Shown piece by piece: positions 1-6,581 of a stretch of 14,020 nt of DNA (positions are counted from its first letter, which is position 1; the number at the start of each line of letters is the position of its first letter). The DNA comes from UBA11891 sp965658355 (lineage in GTDB: Bacteria > Bacteroidota > Bacteroidia > Flavobacteriales > Flavobacteriaceae): assembly GCA_965658355.1 (NCBI GenBank), contig CBFHRX010000035.1:1-14020 (forward strand), given 5' to 3'. The notes under the pieces were generated by a model. It was given only the letters and a program-made list of their open reading frames with translations. It was not told the DNA's origin and did not search any database. The position numbers and the translations under genes are program-made.

Positions 1-2546
1 ATGCGTATCGAACTAGAGGGCATTTGTTTACCAAAACCAACCCGGTACGCGACCGAAGAAAGTACAGTCCTACCTTAGACATCGAAAACTTTGGATTGAC
101 AGAGGCTGACTTAGACATGACCTTTAATGCCGGTTCTGTAATGGGTATTGGTCCCACGACACTTGCCCAAATAATAGCACATCTAAAAGCCATTTATTGT
201 GATTCTATTGGGGTTGAGTACATGTATATCCGGGACCCTGAAAAGGTCAACTGGATACAACAACGATTAAATATCAATAACAACCATCCGCAGTTTGATA
301 CCGATCAAAAAAAGCACATTTTGCACAAGCTTAATCAAGCGGTTGGTTTCGAGAACTTTTTGCATACCAAATACGTAGGTCAAAAGCGATTTTCGCTAGA
401 AGGTGGAGAGTCTTTGATTCCGGCACTTGATGCAGTTATAGAATCTGCTGCCGAACAGGGAGTAGAAGAGTTTGTGATGGGAATGGCCCACAGAGGTCGA
501 CTCAATACGCTCACGAATATTTTTGGGAAATCAGCCAAAGACATCTTCAGCGAATTCGATGGCAAAGATTACGAAGAAGTTGTCTTTGATGGGGATGTGA
601 AATACCACCTTGGATGGACCTCAAAGCGAACGACCGATAGCGGGAAGCAAATCAATATGAATATTGCGCCCAACCCTTCGCATTTGGAAACTGTTGGGGC
701 CGTAGTTCAAGGAATTACAAGGGCTAAGTTGGAAAAGCAATTTTCGGGAGACACTTCCAAAGTGCTGCCTATACTCGTCCACGGAGACGCAGCTATTGCA
801 GGGCAAGGCTTGCCTTATGAGATCGTTCAAATGGCACGCTTAAAAGGCTATGGAACAGGGGGGACTGTGCACATTGTGGTCAATAATCAAATCGGTTTTA
901 CCACCAATTACCTCGATGCGCGTTCCAGTACTTATTGTACCGATGTTGGAAAAGTAACCCTATCGCCAGTATTGCATGTCAATGCAGATGATGCTGAAGC
1001 AGTAGTACACGCTACTCTTTTCGCCTTGGATTTTCGTATGACCTTTGGACGAGATGTTTTTATTGATTTATTGGGCTATCGAAAATACGGACATAACGAG
1101 GGTGATGAACCCCGATTTACACAGCCTCAATTATACAAAACGATATCCAAGCATAAGAATCCAAGAGATCTCTATGCAGCGCAGTTAATGGCGCAAGGGA
1201 TCATTGATGCGTCCTACATTAAACAATTAGATACGGAATACAAAGCCAGTTTGGAAGAGGATTTAGAGGATTCTCGGAAAATCGAAAAAACTTTGATTAC
1301 GCCTTTCATGCAAGACGAATGGGAAGGCTACCAAAAGGTCGATGAAGTGGTGATGCAAGAGCAGGTTGATACAGCAGTCTCCAAAGAGTCATTGGAGAAA
1401 GTAGCAAAAGTACTATCCGAATTGCCTGCGGATAAAAAATTTCTTCGTAAAACTGAAAAGCTGATTGGGGATCGCAAAAAAATGTTTTTTGAAACCCAAA
1501 AATTAGATTGGGCTATGGGCGAACTACTAGCCTATGGGACTTTATTGTCTGAAGGGCACGGGATCCGAATTTCAGGACAGGATGTGGAGAGAGGTACCTT
1601 TTCGCACCGTCATGCGGTGCTGAAAGCTGAGGCCTCGGAGGAAGAATTGATTCAATTGAATCATATAACAGAACAGCAAGGGAAGTTTACGATATACAAT
1701 TCATTGCTTTCTGAATATGGTGTTTTGGGATTTGATTACGGCTATGCAATGGCAAGCCCGTCAAATCTGACGATATGGGAAGCTCAATTTGGAGATTTTT
1801 CAAACGGCGCCCAGATAGTTATCGATCAATACATATCTGCCGCAGAGGACAAGTGGAAGACCCAAAATGGGATTGTACTCTTACTCCCTCACGGCTACGA
1901 AGGGCAAGGAGCAGAACATTCCTCTGCTCGTATGGAACGCTATCTGCAGTTGTGTGCCAAAGACAATATGTTTATAGCCAACTGTACGACGCCTGCCAAT
2001 ATGTTTCACGTATTGCGAAGACAATTAAAGGCGCAGTATCGAAAACCCCTTATCGTTTTCACTCCCAAAAGTTTATTGCGATTGCCGCAGGCGGTGTCAA
2101 ATCCGGAGGAATTGACATCAGGAGGTTTTAAAACGCTTATTGAAGACACCACTGTGGAAGCCAAGGCCGTAAAAACACTTGTTTTTTGTACGGGTAAATT
2201 CTATTATGATTTGGAAAAAGCACGTTCTGAAAAGAAAAGAGAGGATGTGGCTTTGGTTCGCCTAGAGCAACTTTTTCCTTTACCAGAAAAACAGATAGAA
2301 GCGATTCAAGCACAATACCCGAATGCACAAGACATCGTTTGGGCACAAGAAGAACCCAGAAATATGGGAGCTTGGGGCTATTTAATATTGCAATACGCCC
2401 AAGCAGCACAATGGCGTTGTGCCTCGAGACGCTCCTATGGTGCGCCTGCAGCAGGAAGCGCGGCCCGGTTCCAAAGAAGACATCAAGAAGTGATCGAATA
2501 TGTTTTTGACGCTTCTAAAGACAACCAAATAAGAAAAAATAAGTAA
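1..2546 (+). CDS. sucA: 2-oxoglutarate dehydrogenase E1 component, 5'-truncated by the window
   Basis: Thiamine-diphosphate-dependent E1 subunit of the 2-oxoglutarate dehydrogenase complex. It decarboxylates 2-oxoglutarate and passes the succinyl group to the lipoyl arm of E2 in the TCA cycle (cytoplasm). The reading frame is open from base 3, where AYRTRGHLFTKTNPVRDRRK matches the region that follows the short N-terminal E2-binding segment of the family. I therefore read it as continuing upstream, with roughly 70-90 residues missing, and not as starting at the internal TTG at base 24. Visible motifs are MAHRGRLN (about base 483), HGDAAIAGQG (780-809), VVNNQIGFTT and GHNEGDEP in the ThDP domain. 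In the C-terminal transketolase-like half are SGQDVERGTFSHRH, WEAQFGDFSNGAQ and LPHGYEGQGAEHSSAR. The end (EEPRNMGAWGY, then SRRSYGAPAAGS) is complete. sucB starts 12 bases downstream, so the two are co-transcribed. No lipoamide dehydrogenase gene is in view. Confidence 0.97.
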   Translation, partial: AYRTRGHLFTKTNPVRDRRKYSPTLDIENFGLTEADLDMTFNAGSVMGIGPTTLAQIIAHLKAIYCDSIGVEYMYIRDPEKVNWIQQRLNINNNHPQFDTDQKKHILHKLNQAVGFENFLHTKYVGQKRFSLEGGESLIPALDAVIESAAEQGVEEFVMGMAHRGRLNTLTNIFGKSAKDIFSEFDGKDYEEVVFDGDVKYHLGWTSKRTTDSGKQINMNIAPNPSHLETVGAVVQGITRAKLEKQFSGDTSKVLPILVHGDAAIAGQGLPYEIVQMARLKGYGTGGTVHIVVNNQIGFTTNYLDARSSTYCTDVGKVTLSPVLHVNADDAEAVVHATLFALDFRMTFGRDVFIDLLGYRKYGHNEGDEPRFTQPQLYKTISKHKNPRDLYAAQLMAQGIIDASYIKQLDTEYKASLEEDLEDSRKIEKTLITPFMQDEWEGYQKVDEVVMQEQVDTAVSKESLEKVAKVLSELPADKKFLRKTEKLIGDRKKMFFETQKLDWAMGELLAYGTLLSEGHGIRISGQDVERGTFSHRHAVLKAEASEEELIQLNHITEQQGKFTIYNSLLSEYGVLGFDYGYAMASPSNLTIWEAQFGDFSNGAQIVIDQYISAAEDKWKTQNGIVLLLPHGYEGQGAEHSSARMERYLQLCAKDNMFIANCTTPANMFHVLRRQLKAQYRKPLIVFTPKSLLRLPQAVSNPEELTSGGFKTLIEDTTVEAKAVKTLVFCTGKFYYDLEKARSEKKREDVALVRLEQLFPLPEKQIEAIQAQYPNAQDIVWAQEEPRNMGAWGYLILQYAQAAQWRCASRRSYGAPAAGSAARFQRRHQEVIEYVFDASKDNQIRKNK

Positions 2547-2558
2547 ACACTGTCCATC

Positions 2559-3773
2559 ATGATTCTAGAAATGAAAGTTCCCTCACCGGGAGAATCTATA
2601 ACAGAAGTTGAAATAGCACAATGGCTGGTAGAAGACGGCGATTATGTTGAAAAAGACCAGGCTATAGCAGAAGTTGATTCTGACAAAGCCACCCTTGAGT
2701 TACCAGCAGAGGTAAGCGGCACCATTACGTTGAAAGCGGAAGAAGGCGATGCTGTCGCAGTAGGACAGGTGGTCTGTCTTATCGATACTGAAGGCCAGCC
2801 CAAAGAAGGCGCTTCGCCCTCGGTTGAAGCAGCCCCAGCCCCTTCAGCAGCTGCCCCAGCCCCTTCAGTAGCAAGCCCTGAAGTGACTTCGTATGCTACG
2901 GGGACAGCGTCGCCCGCTGCCAAGAAAATTATTACCGAAAAAGGGCTAGATGTTACCCAAATACAAGGAACGGGAAGAGCCGGACGAATTACTAAAACAG
3001 ATGCCTTGAATGCCAAGCCATCGATGGGTAGTATTCCAGCAAATGGCAATAGAGGAGAGTCTCGTAAAAAAATGTCCATGTTGCGTCGTAAGGTAGCCGA
3101 GCGATTGGTAAGTGTTAAAAATGACACGGCTATGTTGACCACCTTTAATGAGGTTGACATGGCACCTATATTCTCACTAAGAAGTGAGTATAAAGAAACA
3201 TTTAAAGAAAAGCACGAAGTAGGATTAGGTTTTATGAGCTTTTTCACCAAAGCCGTTGTTCGTGCCCTAGAGTTGTTCCCGGATGTGAATTCAATGATTG
3301 ATGGGGATCATCAAATAAAATATGATTTCTGTGATATCAGTGTGGCTGTATCGGGTCCCAAGGGACTTATGGTGCCAGTAGTCCGCAATGCAGAGACCTT
3401 ATCATTTAAAGAAATTGAAAGCGAAATCAAGCGGTTGGCTATCCGAGCACGTGATGGTCAAATTACGGTGGACGATATGACAGGAGGTACTTTTACAATC
3501 TCCAACGGAGGGGTATTTGGTTCTATGTTGTCTACTCCTATTATCAACCCACCACAATCGGCTATTTTGGGTATGCACAATATTATTGAGCGCCCTGTAG
3601 CAGTGGAAGGTAAGGTAGAAATTCGTCCGATGATGTATTTGGCGCTTTCTTATGATCACCGTATTATTGATGGCAGAGAGTCGGTTGGATTTTTAGTAGC
3701 CATTAAAGAAGCCTTAGAAGATCCTATCAACTTATTGATGGATGGAGAGGCAAAAGCAGCGCTAGAGCTCTAG
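2559..3773 (+). CDS. sucB: Dihydrolipoyl succinyltransferase, E2 of the 2-oxoglutarate dehydrogenase complex
   Basis: 404-residue E2 core enzyme (also called odhB). It takes the succinyl group from E1 onto its lipoyl arm and transfers it to CoA. Domains in order: a single lipoyl domain (about 1-77) with the lipoylated lysine K43 in EVDSDKATLE; an Ala/Pro-rich linker (about 85-115); the E3-binding peripheral domain (about 116-150, ASPAAKKIITEKGLDV then GTGRAGRITK); and the catalytic acyltransferase domain (about 170-404) with the active-site signature SYDHRIIDG (H367, D371). The length is normal for the family. The start is the first ATG after sucA and puts the lipoyl domain at the extreme N-terminus, as usual. 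The last four codons are a perfect palindrome shared with the convergent protease gene, and no terminator hairpin separates the two. Confidence 0.97.
   Translation: MILEMKVPSPGESITEVEIAQWLVEDGDYVEKDQAIAEVDSDKATLELPAEVSGTITLKAEEGDAVAVGQVVCLIDTEGQPKEGASPSVEAAPAPSAAAPAPSVASPEVTSYATGTASPAAKKIITEKGLDVTQIQGTGRAGRITKTDALNAKPSMGSIPANGNRGESRKKMSMLRRKVAERLVSVKNDTAMLTTFNEVDMAPIFSLRSEYKETFKEKHEVGLGFMSFFTKAVVRALELFPDVNSMIDGDHQIKYDFCDISVAVSGPKGLMVPVVRNAETLSFKEIESEIKRLAIRARDGQITVDDMTGGTFTISNGGVFGSMLSTPIINPPQSAILGMHNIIERPVAVEGKVEIRPMMYLALSYDHRIIDGRESVGFLVAIKEALEDPINLLMDGEAKAALEL
2828..2869 (+). repeat. Two-copy 21-base tandem repeat in the E2 linker
   Basis: Two adjacent 21-base units (2828-2848 and 2849-2869) differ at two positions and share the perfect 16-mer GCCCCAGCCCCTTCAG. 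They encode the repeated peptide APAPSAA/APAPSVA in the flexible linker between the lipoyl and E3-binding domains. Such linkers vary in length among E2 proteins. A recent in-frame duplication is the simplest reading. Confidence 0.8.
3762..3773. other. 12-base palindrome that ends two convergent genes
   Basis: CTAGAGCTCTAG is its own reverse complement. Read on the plus strand it is the last three codons plus stop of sucB (Leu-Glu-Leu-stop). Read on the minus strand it is the last three codons plus stop of the aspartic protease gene, also Leu-Glu-Leu-stop. The stem is too short, and lacks the T-run, to be a normal intrinsic terminator. Confidence 0.95.
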
Positions 3774-4172
3774 TCGTAATTCCATTGCTTGGTAGTCGAT
3801 AACAGCTTTTAGTTCCACTAAGAGGTCGGCCCCTATTATGCCGTCAATGGCAGGTGCGCCTTGATTGGCTAAAGTTGTGTTAATGCTCTCTAAATCTAAA
3901 AGCATAACAGGAAATTCACCCAATAGCTGTCCGTCCAAACTTTTCCAAAACGCATTTTCCATTTTCTGAGCCTCTAACTTTTCTGCTCCCGCCCCGGCTG
4001 CTTCTGTCGGTTTTTCCTTTGGTGTAAGTTGGTAGAATTCCTGGCGTATTTTGGCCACACAGCTGTTACTCGCACCTGTATCAATTAGAAAAAAGCCTGG
4101 TTGTTGGTTGATTTGCAAATGACAGCAAATATGTTCTGTCTCTATTCGTTGGAAGGGAAGTATACACCTCAT
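3762..4172 (-). CDS. Retropepsin-like aspartic protease family protein (clan AA)
   Basis: 136-residue single-domain aspartic protease of the retropepsin-like fold. It carries the catalytic signature FLIDTGASNSCV (D31-T-G-A-S), an AAGAGAE segment at about 58-64 where the substrate flap would lie, and the hydrophobic-Gly motif of the second half, IDGIIGADLL (109-118). With only one catalytic Asp motif it must dimerise to be active, if it is active at all. There is no signal peptide or membrane segment, so it is probably cytoplasmic. The start ATG at 4172 gives a sensible N-terminus. The substrate is unknown, although proteins of this look are common in flavobacteria. It is divergent from tatD across 54 bases and converges on sucB with a 12-base overlap. 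A weak TAAATTAG box on the minus strand (4189-4182) lies just upstream. Confidence 0.8.
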   Translation of the reverse strand: MRCILPFQRIETEHICCHLQINQQPGFFLIDTGASNSCVAKIRQEFYQLTPKEKPTEAAGAGAEKLEAQKMENAFWKSLDGQLLGEFPVMLLDLESINTTLANQGAPAIDGIIGADLLVELKAVIDYQAMELRLEL

Positions 4173-4214
4173 TATTGAATGCTAATTTACGGCTGTGTAG
4201 CCATGCGAAAATAC

Positions 4215-4222
4215 TATTTTTG
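4215..4222 (+). promoter_or_regulatory. Putative -7 box of the tatD promoter, possibly leaderless
   Basis: TATTTTTG fits the Bacteroidota -7 consensus TAnnTTTG. It ends only four bases before the chosen tatD ATG at 4227, so transcription would begin at or next to the A of the start codon. The -33 element is weak: CTG at 4193-4195, 19 bases upstream, is the nearest fit to TTG. Confidence 0.45.
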
Positions 4223-4226
4223 TAGC

Positions 4227-4994
4227 ATGCAATTAATTGATTCCCATACCCATTTATACGTATCGCAATTTGATGATGACAGAGAAGAGGTACTAGCACG
4301 CGCGATAAAAGAAGGGATAGACACTTTCCTTATCCCTGCCATTGATGCCAGTTATTATGAGAGAATGCGCGCCTTAAAAGAAATGGCCCCAGAAAAAATT
4401 CATCTCATGGCAGGTTTACACCCGACACATGTCAAAGACAACTACCAAGAGGAATTGGCTGTGGTAAAGACCGAATTAAGCAGCAATTCCTATTGTGCGG
4501 TAGGAGAGATTGGAATTGACTTGTATTGGGATACCAGCTTTCTAAAAGAACAACAAGATGCATTTGCACAACAAATTGAATGGGCAATAGAAAAAGACAT
4601 ACCGATTGTTATTCATTGTAGAGATGCTTTTGATGAGGTTTTTGAAGTGCTAGACCACTATAAGACACAAACTATAAAAGGTATCTTTCATTGCTTTACA
4701 GGAACCAAAGAGCAAGCCTTGCAGGCAATAGAGCATGATTTACTTTTAGGAATAGGAGGGGTGGTGACCTTTAAAAATGGTAAAATCGATCAATTTCTCA
4801 ATGAAATCTCACTGGATCATATCGCTTTGGAGACTGACTCTCCCTATTTAGCTCCAGTGCCGTACCGAGGAAAACGCAATGAAAGTTCCTATTTATCTCT
4901 AGTACTAGACAAAGTAGCTGCTCTTTATGGATGCTCAAAAAGTGAGGTGGCAGTCCGAACATCGGCAAATATTCATCGAATATTCTCTTTTTAA
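4227..4994 (+). CDS. tatD: TatD family metal-dependent hydrolase (DNase)
   Basis: 255-residue TIM-barrel hydrolase of the TatD family. These are Mg/Mn/Zn-dependent 3'-5' exonucleases or deoxyribonucleases linked to DNA repair and turnover, and despite the name they are not part of the Tat export machinery. Metal ligands expected for the family are all present: H7 and H9 in IDSHTHL, E94 in AVGEIGID, H130 in IVIHCRDAF, H155 in GIFHCFTG, and D204 in LETDSPYLAPVPYRGKRNE. I chose the ATG at 4227 because the family starts a few residues before the HxH motif. An in-frame ATG at 4179 (and another at 4203) would add up to 16 residues with no family counterpart and would run through the promoter box. 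A weak AT-rich hairpin follows the stop codon. Confidence 0.93.
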   Translation: MQLIDSHTHLYVSQFDDDREEVLARAIKEGIDTFLIPAIDASYYERMRALKEMAPEKIHLMAGLHPTHVKDNYQEELAVVKTELSSNSYCAVGEIGIDLYWDTSFLKEQQDAFAQQIEWAIEKDIPIVIHCRDAFDEVFEVLDHYKTQTIKGIFHCFTGTKEQALQAIEHDLLLGIGGVVTFKNGKIDQFLNEISLDHIALETDSPYLAPVPYRGKRNESSYLSLVLDKVAALYGCSKSEVAVRTSANIHRIFSF

Positions 4995-4997
4995 AGT

Positions 4998-5023
4998 AGA
5001 AAAAAGGACTTAGTTTTTTCTTT
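4998..5023 (+). terminator. Weak AT-rich hairpin after tatD
   Basis: AGAAAAAA (4998-5005) pairs with TTTTTTCT (5014-5021) around an 8-base loop, starting four bases after the tatD stop codon. The stem has only one G-C pair, so termination may be inefficient. The rest of the gap up to the tRNA (about 5024-5072) is T-rich and contains no gene I can recognise. Confidence 0.35.
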
Positions 5024-5072
5024 AAAAACTGCGTAGAGACTATTTTTTTTTGTTTCTTTCGACCTGTAAACT

Positions 5073-5160
5073 AGAGAGGTGGCCGAGCGGTCGAAGGCGC
5101 ACGCCTGGAAAGTGTGTATACGCCAAAAGCGTATCGAGGGTTCGAATCCCTTCCTCTCTG
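5073..5160 (+). tRNA. tRNA-Ser (GGA anticodon)
   Basis: The sequence folds as a class II tRNA. The acceptor strand AGAGAGG (5073-5079) pairs with CCTCTCT (5153-5159), with discriminator G5160. The D-arm region is GCCGAGCGGTCGAAGGC. The anticodon stem CACGC/GTGTG encloses loop CTGGAAA, with GGA at 5107-5109. The long variable arm typical of serine tRNAs has a 6-bp stem ATACGC/GCGTAT. The T arm is GAGGG-TTCGAAT-CCCTT. It decodes UCC and UCU. The 3' CCA is not encoded (CAA follows G5160), so the CCA-adding enzyme must supply it. The first pair is A-U instead of the usual G-C. Confidence 0.97.
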
Positions 5161-5161
5161 C

Positions 5162-5193
5162 AAAATATCGTGCTTTCGTATCGATTTTTTTTT
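5162..5193 (+). terminator. Possible terminator after tRNA-Ser
   Basis: AAAATATCG and CGATTTTTT can pair, with one T-T mismatch, around an 11-base loop, and the structure runs into nine T residues (5185-5193). The stem is weak and the loop long, so this is a tentative call based on position right after the tRNA. Confidence 0.3.
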
Positions 5194-5200
5194 AACTTTA
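5193..5200 (+). promoter_or_regulatory. Possible -7 box for the exbB operon
   Basis: TAACTTTA resembles the Bacteroidota -7 consensus TAnnTTTG with A in the last position, the same deviation as in the barrel gene promoter at 7816-7823. A start about five bases downstream would give a leader of roughly 30 bases before exbB. No good TTG -33 element is at the right distance, so confidence is low. Read-through from the tRNA promoter is the alternative. Confidence 0.3.
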
Positions 5201-5234
5201 GAAACTTTTAAAAACAGACAAAAATTCTTACACA

Positions 5235-6101
5235 ATGAAAAGAGTATTGATGACCCTCGTTCTTATGGGGATTTTAATGACCACTTTTACAACTTATGCA
5301 ACTACAACTGCTGAGGCTGTAAACACTGTAGCAGCAGTACAAGATGAAACTGAAGAACAAGCCTCAGAAGAAATGGCGGCTGAAGATTCAGGAGAAGAAA
5401 TGGCCATGGAAACGCCAGCAACAGAAGAAATGGCCATGGAAGCGCCAGCTGAAGAAGTGGCTGCAGAGCCTGCTTCGTTCACACAAGAGTTGAAAAAACG
5501 TTTTATCGAAGGGGGACCTGGTTTTATGGGGATCGTTTTGATATGTTTGATTCTTGGTCTTGCTATCGCAATCGAGCGTATTATCTTCTTGAACCTATCA
5601 ACTACAAACACGTCAAAATTAACTTCAGGAGTAGAAGAAGCGTTAGCTTCAGGCGGTGTTGAAGCGGCAAAAGAATTATGTCGTAACACAAAAGGACCTG
5701 TAGCCTCTATCTTCTATCAAGGTCTTGACCGTGTAGACGAAGGTGTAGAAAATGCTGAGAAAGCTGTTGTAGCTTATGGTGGCGTACAAATGGGACAATT
5801 AGAGAAAAACGTTTCGTGGATTTCTTTGTTTATCGCATTGGCACCGATGCTTGGTTTCATGGGAACTGTAATCGGGATGATTCAAGCCTTTGATAAAATT
5901 GAAGCAGCAGGTGACATGCAGCCATCATTAGTAGCAGGGGGTATTAAAGTAGCCCTTCTTACTACAGTATTTGGTTTGATAGTTGCCATTATCTTGCAGA
6001 TATTTTACAACTACATTGTAGCCAAAATTGATAGCATTGTGAATGATATGGAAGATGCTTCCATCACTTTGATCGATATTTTAGTGGCACACAAGAAATA
6101 A
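5235..6101 (+). CDS. exbB: MotA/TolQ/ExbB family proton channel protein with acidic N-terminal extension
   Basis: 288-residue inner-membrane subunit that, with ExbD, converts proton flow into mechanical work on an envelope partner such as TonB. Residues 1-22 form a hydrophobic signal-like segment (MKRVLMTLVLMGILM). Residues 37-78 are an acidic Ala/Pro/Glu/Met-rich stretch with 17 acidic residues, and there is no Lys, Arg or His between residues 4 and 86. Three membrane helices follow (about 97-118, 193-215, 236-258), carrying the family signatures ALAPMLGFMGTVIGMIQAF and AGGIKVALLTTVFGL. The cytoplasmic loop at 120-190 has normal length. The extension is long relative to E. coli ExbB and contains a 10-residue tandem repeat. 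It is first gene of a tight operon with the unknown membrane protein and two exbD genes. TolQ- or MotA-like roles cannot be excluded, but two ExbD partners favour ExbB. Confidence 0.93.
   Translation: MKRVLMTLVLMGILMTTFTTYATTTAEAVNTVAAVQDETEEQASEEMAAEDSGEEMAMETPATEEMAMEAPAEEVAAEPASFTQELKKRFIEGGPGFMGIVLICLILGLAIAIERIIFLNLSTTNTSKLTSGVEEALASGGVEAAKELCRNTKGPVASIFYQGLDRVDEGVENAEKAVVAYGGVQMGQLEKNVSWISLFIALAPMLGFMGTVIGMIQAFDKIEAAGDMQPSLVAGGIKVALLTTVFGLIVAIILQIFYNYIVAKIDSIVNDMEDASITLIDILVAHKK
5394..5449 (+). repeat. 30-base-period tandem repeat in the exbB acidic region
   Basis: Two 26-base segments (5394-5419 and 5424-5449) differ at one base and repeat with a 30-base period. They encode EEMAMETPAT and EEMAMEAPAE. 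A diverged copy upstream (EEMAAEDSG) and a fading one downstream (EEVAAEPA) suggest an older array of three to four units in the periplasmic tail of ExbB. Confidence 0.85.
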
Positions 6102-6125
6102 TACGGACCTCTAAAATTATTGACC

Positions 6126-6575
6126 ATGAATATTCAGAATATTATTAAGATAGTCAGTGGGATCCTAGGGGTCTTAGGGGTTATATTCCTATTTAGAATC
6201 ATCAGCTTAGGTGATGAAGAAATTAAAATGGCAGCCAGCATGGGAGATTATGGTTCTGTGTCAGCGTTTGTTAACCTTGCTCTTTTCATATTTGGAATTG
6301 CAGTAGTGGTGACCGTTATTTTTTCGCTAGTAGGTTTGACTTCTGACAGCCAAAAACTTAAAAAAGCACTTATTTCAGTTGGATTGTTTTCCTTGGTAGT
6401 TGTCCTTGGATACATTATGTCCACAGGAGTAGAAACGCCTTTAAAAGACGGAGAAGTTTTATCAGCTAGCGGCTCAAGATGGGTCGGAGCCGGGCTTCGT
6501 ATCTTTTACATGCTTGCTATTATTGCAATAGCAGCTATGGGTCTTTCTGGAGTGCAACGAATCCTTAAAAGATAA
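6126..6575 (+). CDS. Uncharacterised four-helix membrane protein in the exbB-exbD operon
   Basis: 149 residues that I cannot assign to a named family. Four hydrophobic segments are visible (about 7-26, 47-70, 81-99 and 118-141), with short loops, a small charged stretch after helix 1 (GDEEIKM), a Lys-rich turn before helix 3 (SQKLKKA) and a basic C-terminus (VQRILKR). There is no cleavable signal peptide. It has no ExbB, ExbD or TonB motif. It lies 24 bases after exbB and 6 bases before exbD1, so it is surely translated from the same mRNA and is probably a companion of the proton-channel complex. That role is inference from position only. I prefer the ATG at 6126 over an in-frame TTG at 6120 that would add two residues. 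Confidence 0.85.
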   Translation: MNIQNIIKIVSGILGVLGVIFLFRIISLGDEEIKMAASMGDYGSVSAFVNLALFIFGIAVVVTVIFSLVGLTSDSQKLKKALISVGLFSLVVVLGYIMSTGVETPLKDGEVLSASGSRWVGAGLRIFYMLAIIAIAAMGLSGVQRILKR

Positions 6576-6581
6576 AGTAAT

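Noticed and set aside
24..26. TTG start codon that would make sucA a complete 840-residue protein
   Set aside because: The frame is open back to base 3 and the upstream residues (AYRTRGHL) continue the conserved family sequence. The gene is cut by the window edge.
2642..3250. 202-codon open frame on the minus strand inside sucB
   Set aside because: It lies fully antisense to a conserved enzyme with every domain intact and resembles no protein I know. It is a by-product of the codon composition.
4179..4226. Longer tatD reading from an ATG at 4179 or 4203
   Set aside because: The added residues have no family counterpart, are Cys/Tyr-rich, and overlap the probable promoter box. The family normally begins just before the HxH motif.
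4081..4299. 72-codon minus-strand frame overlapping the protease and tatD starts
   Set aside because: It covers the start of two better-supported genes in another frame and has no recognisable motif.
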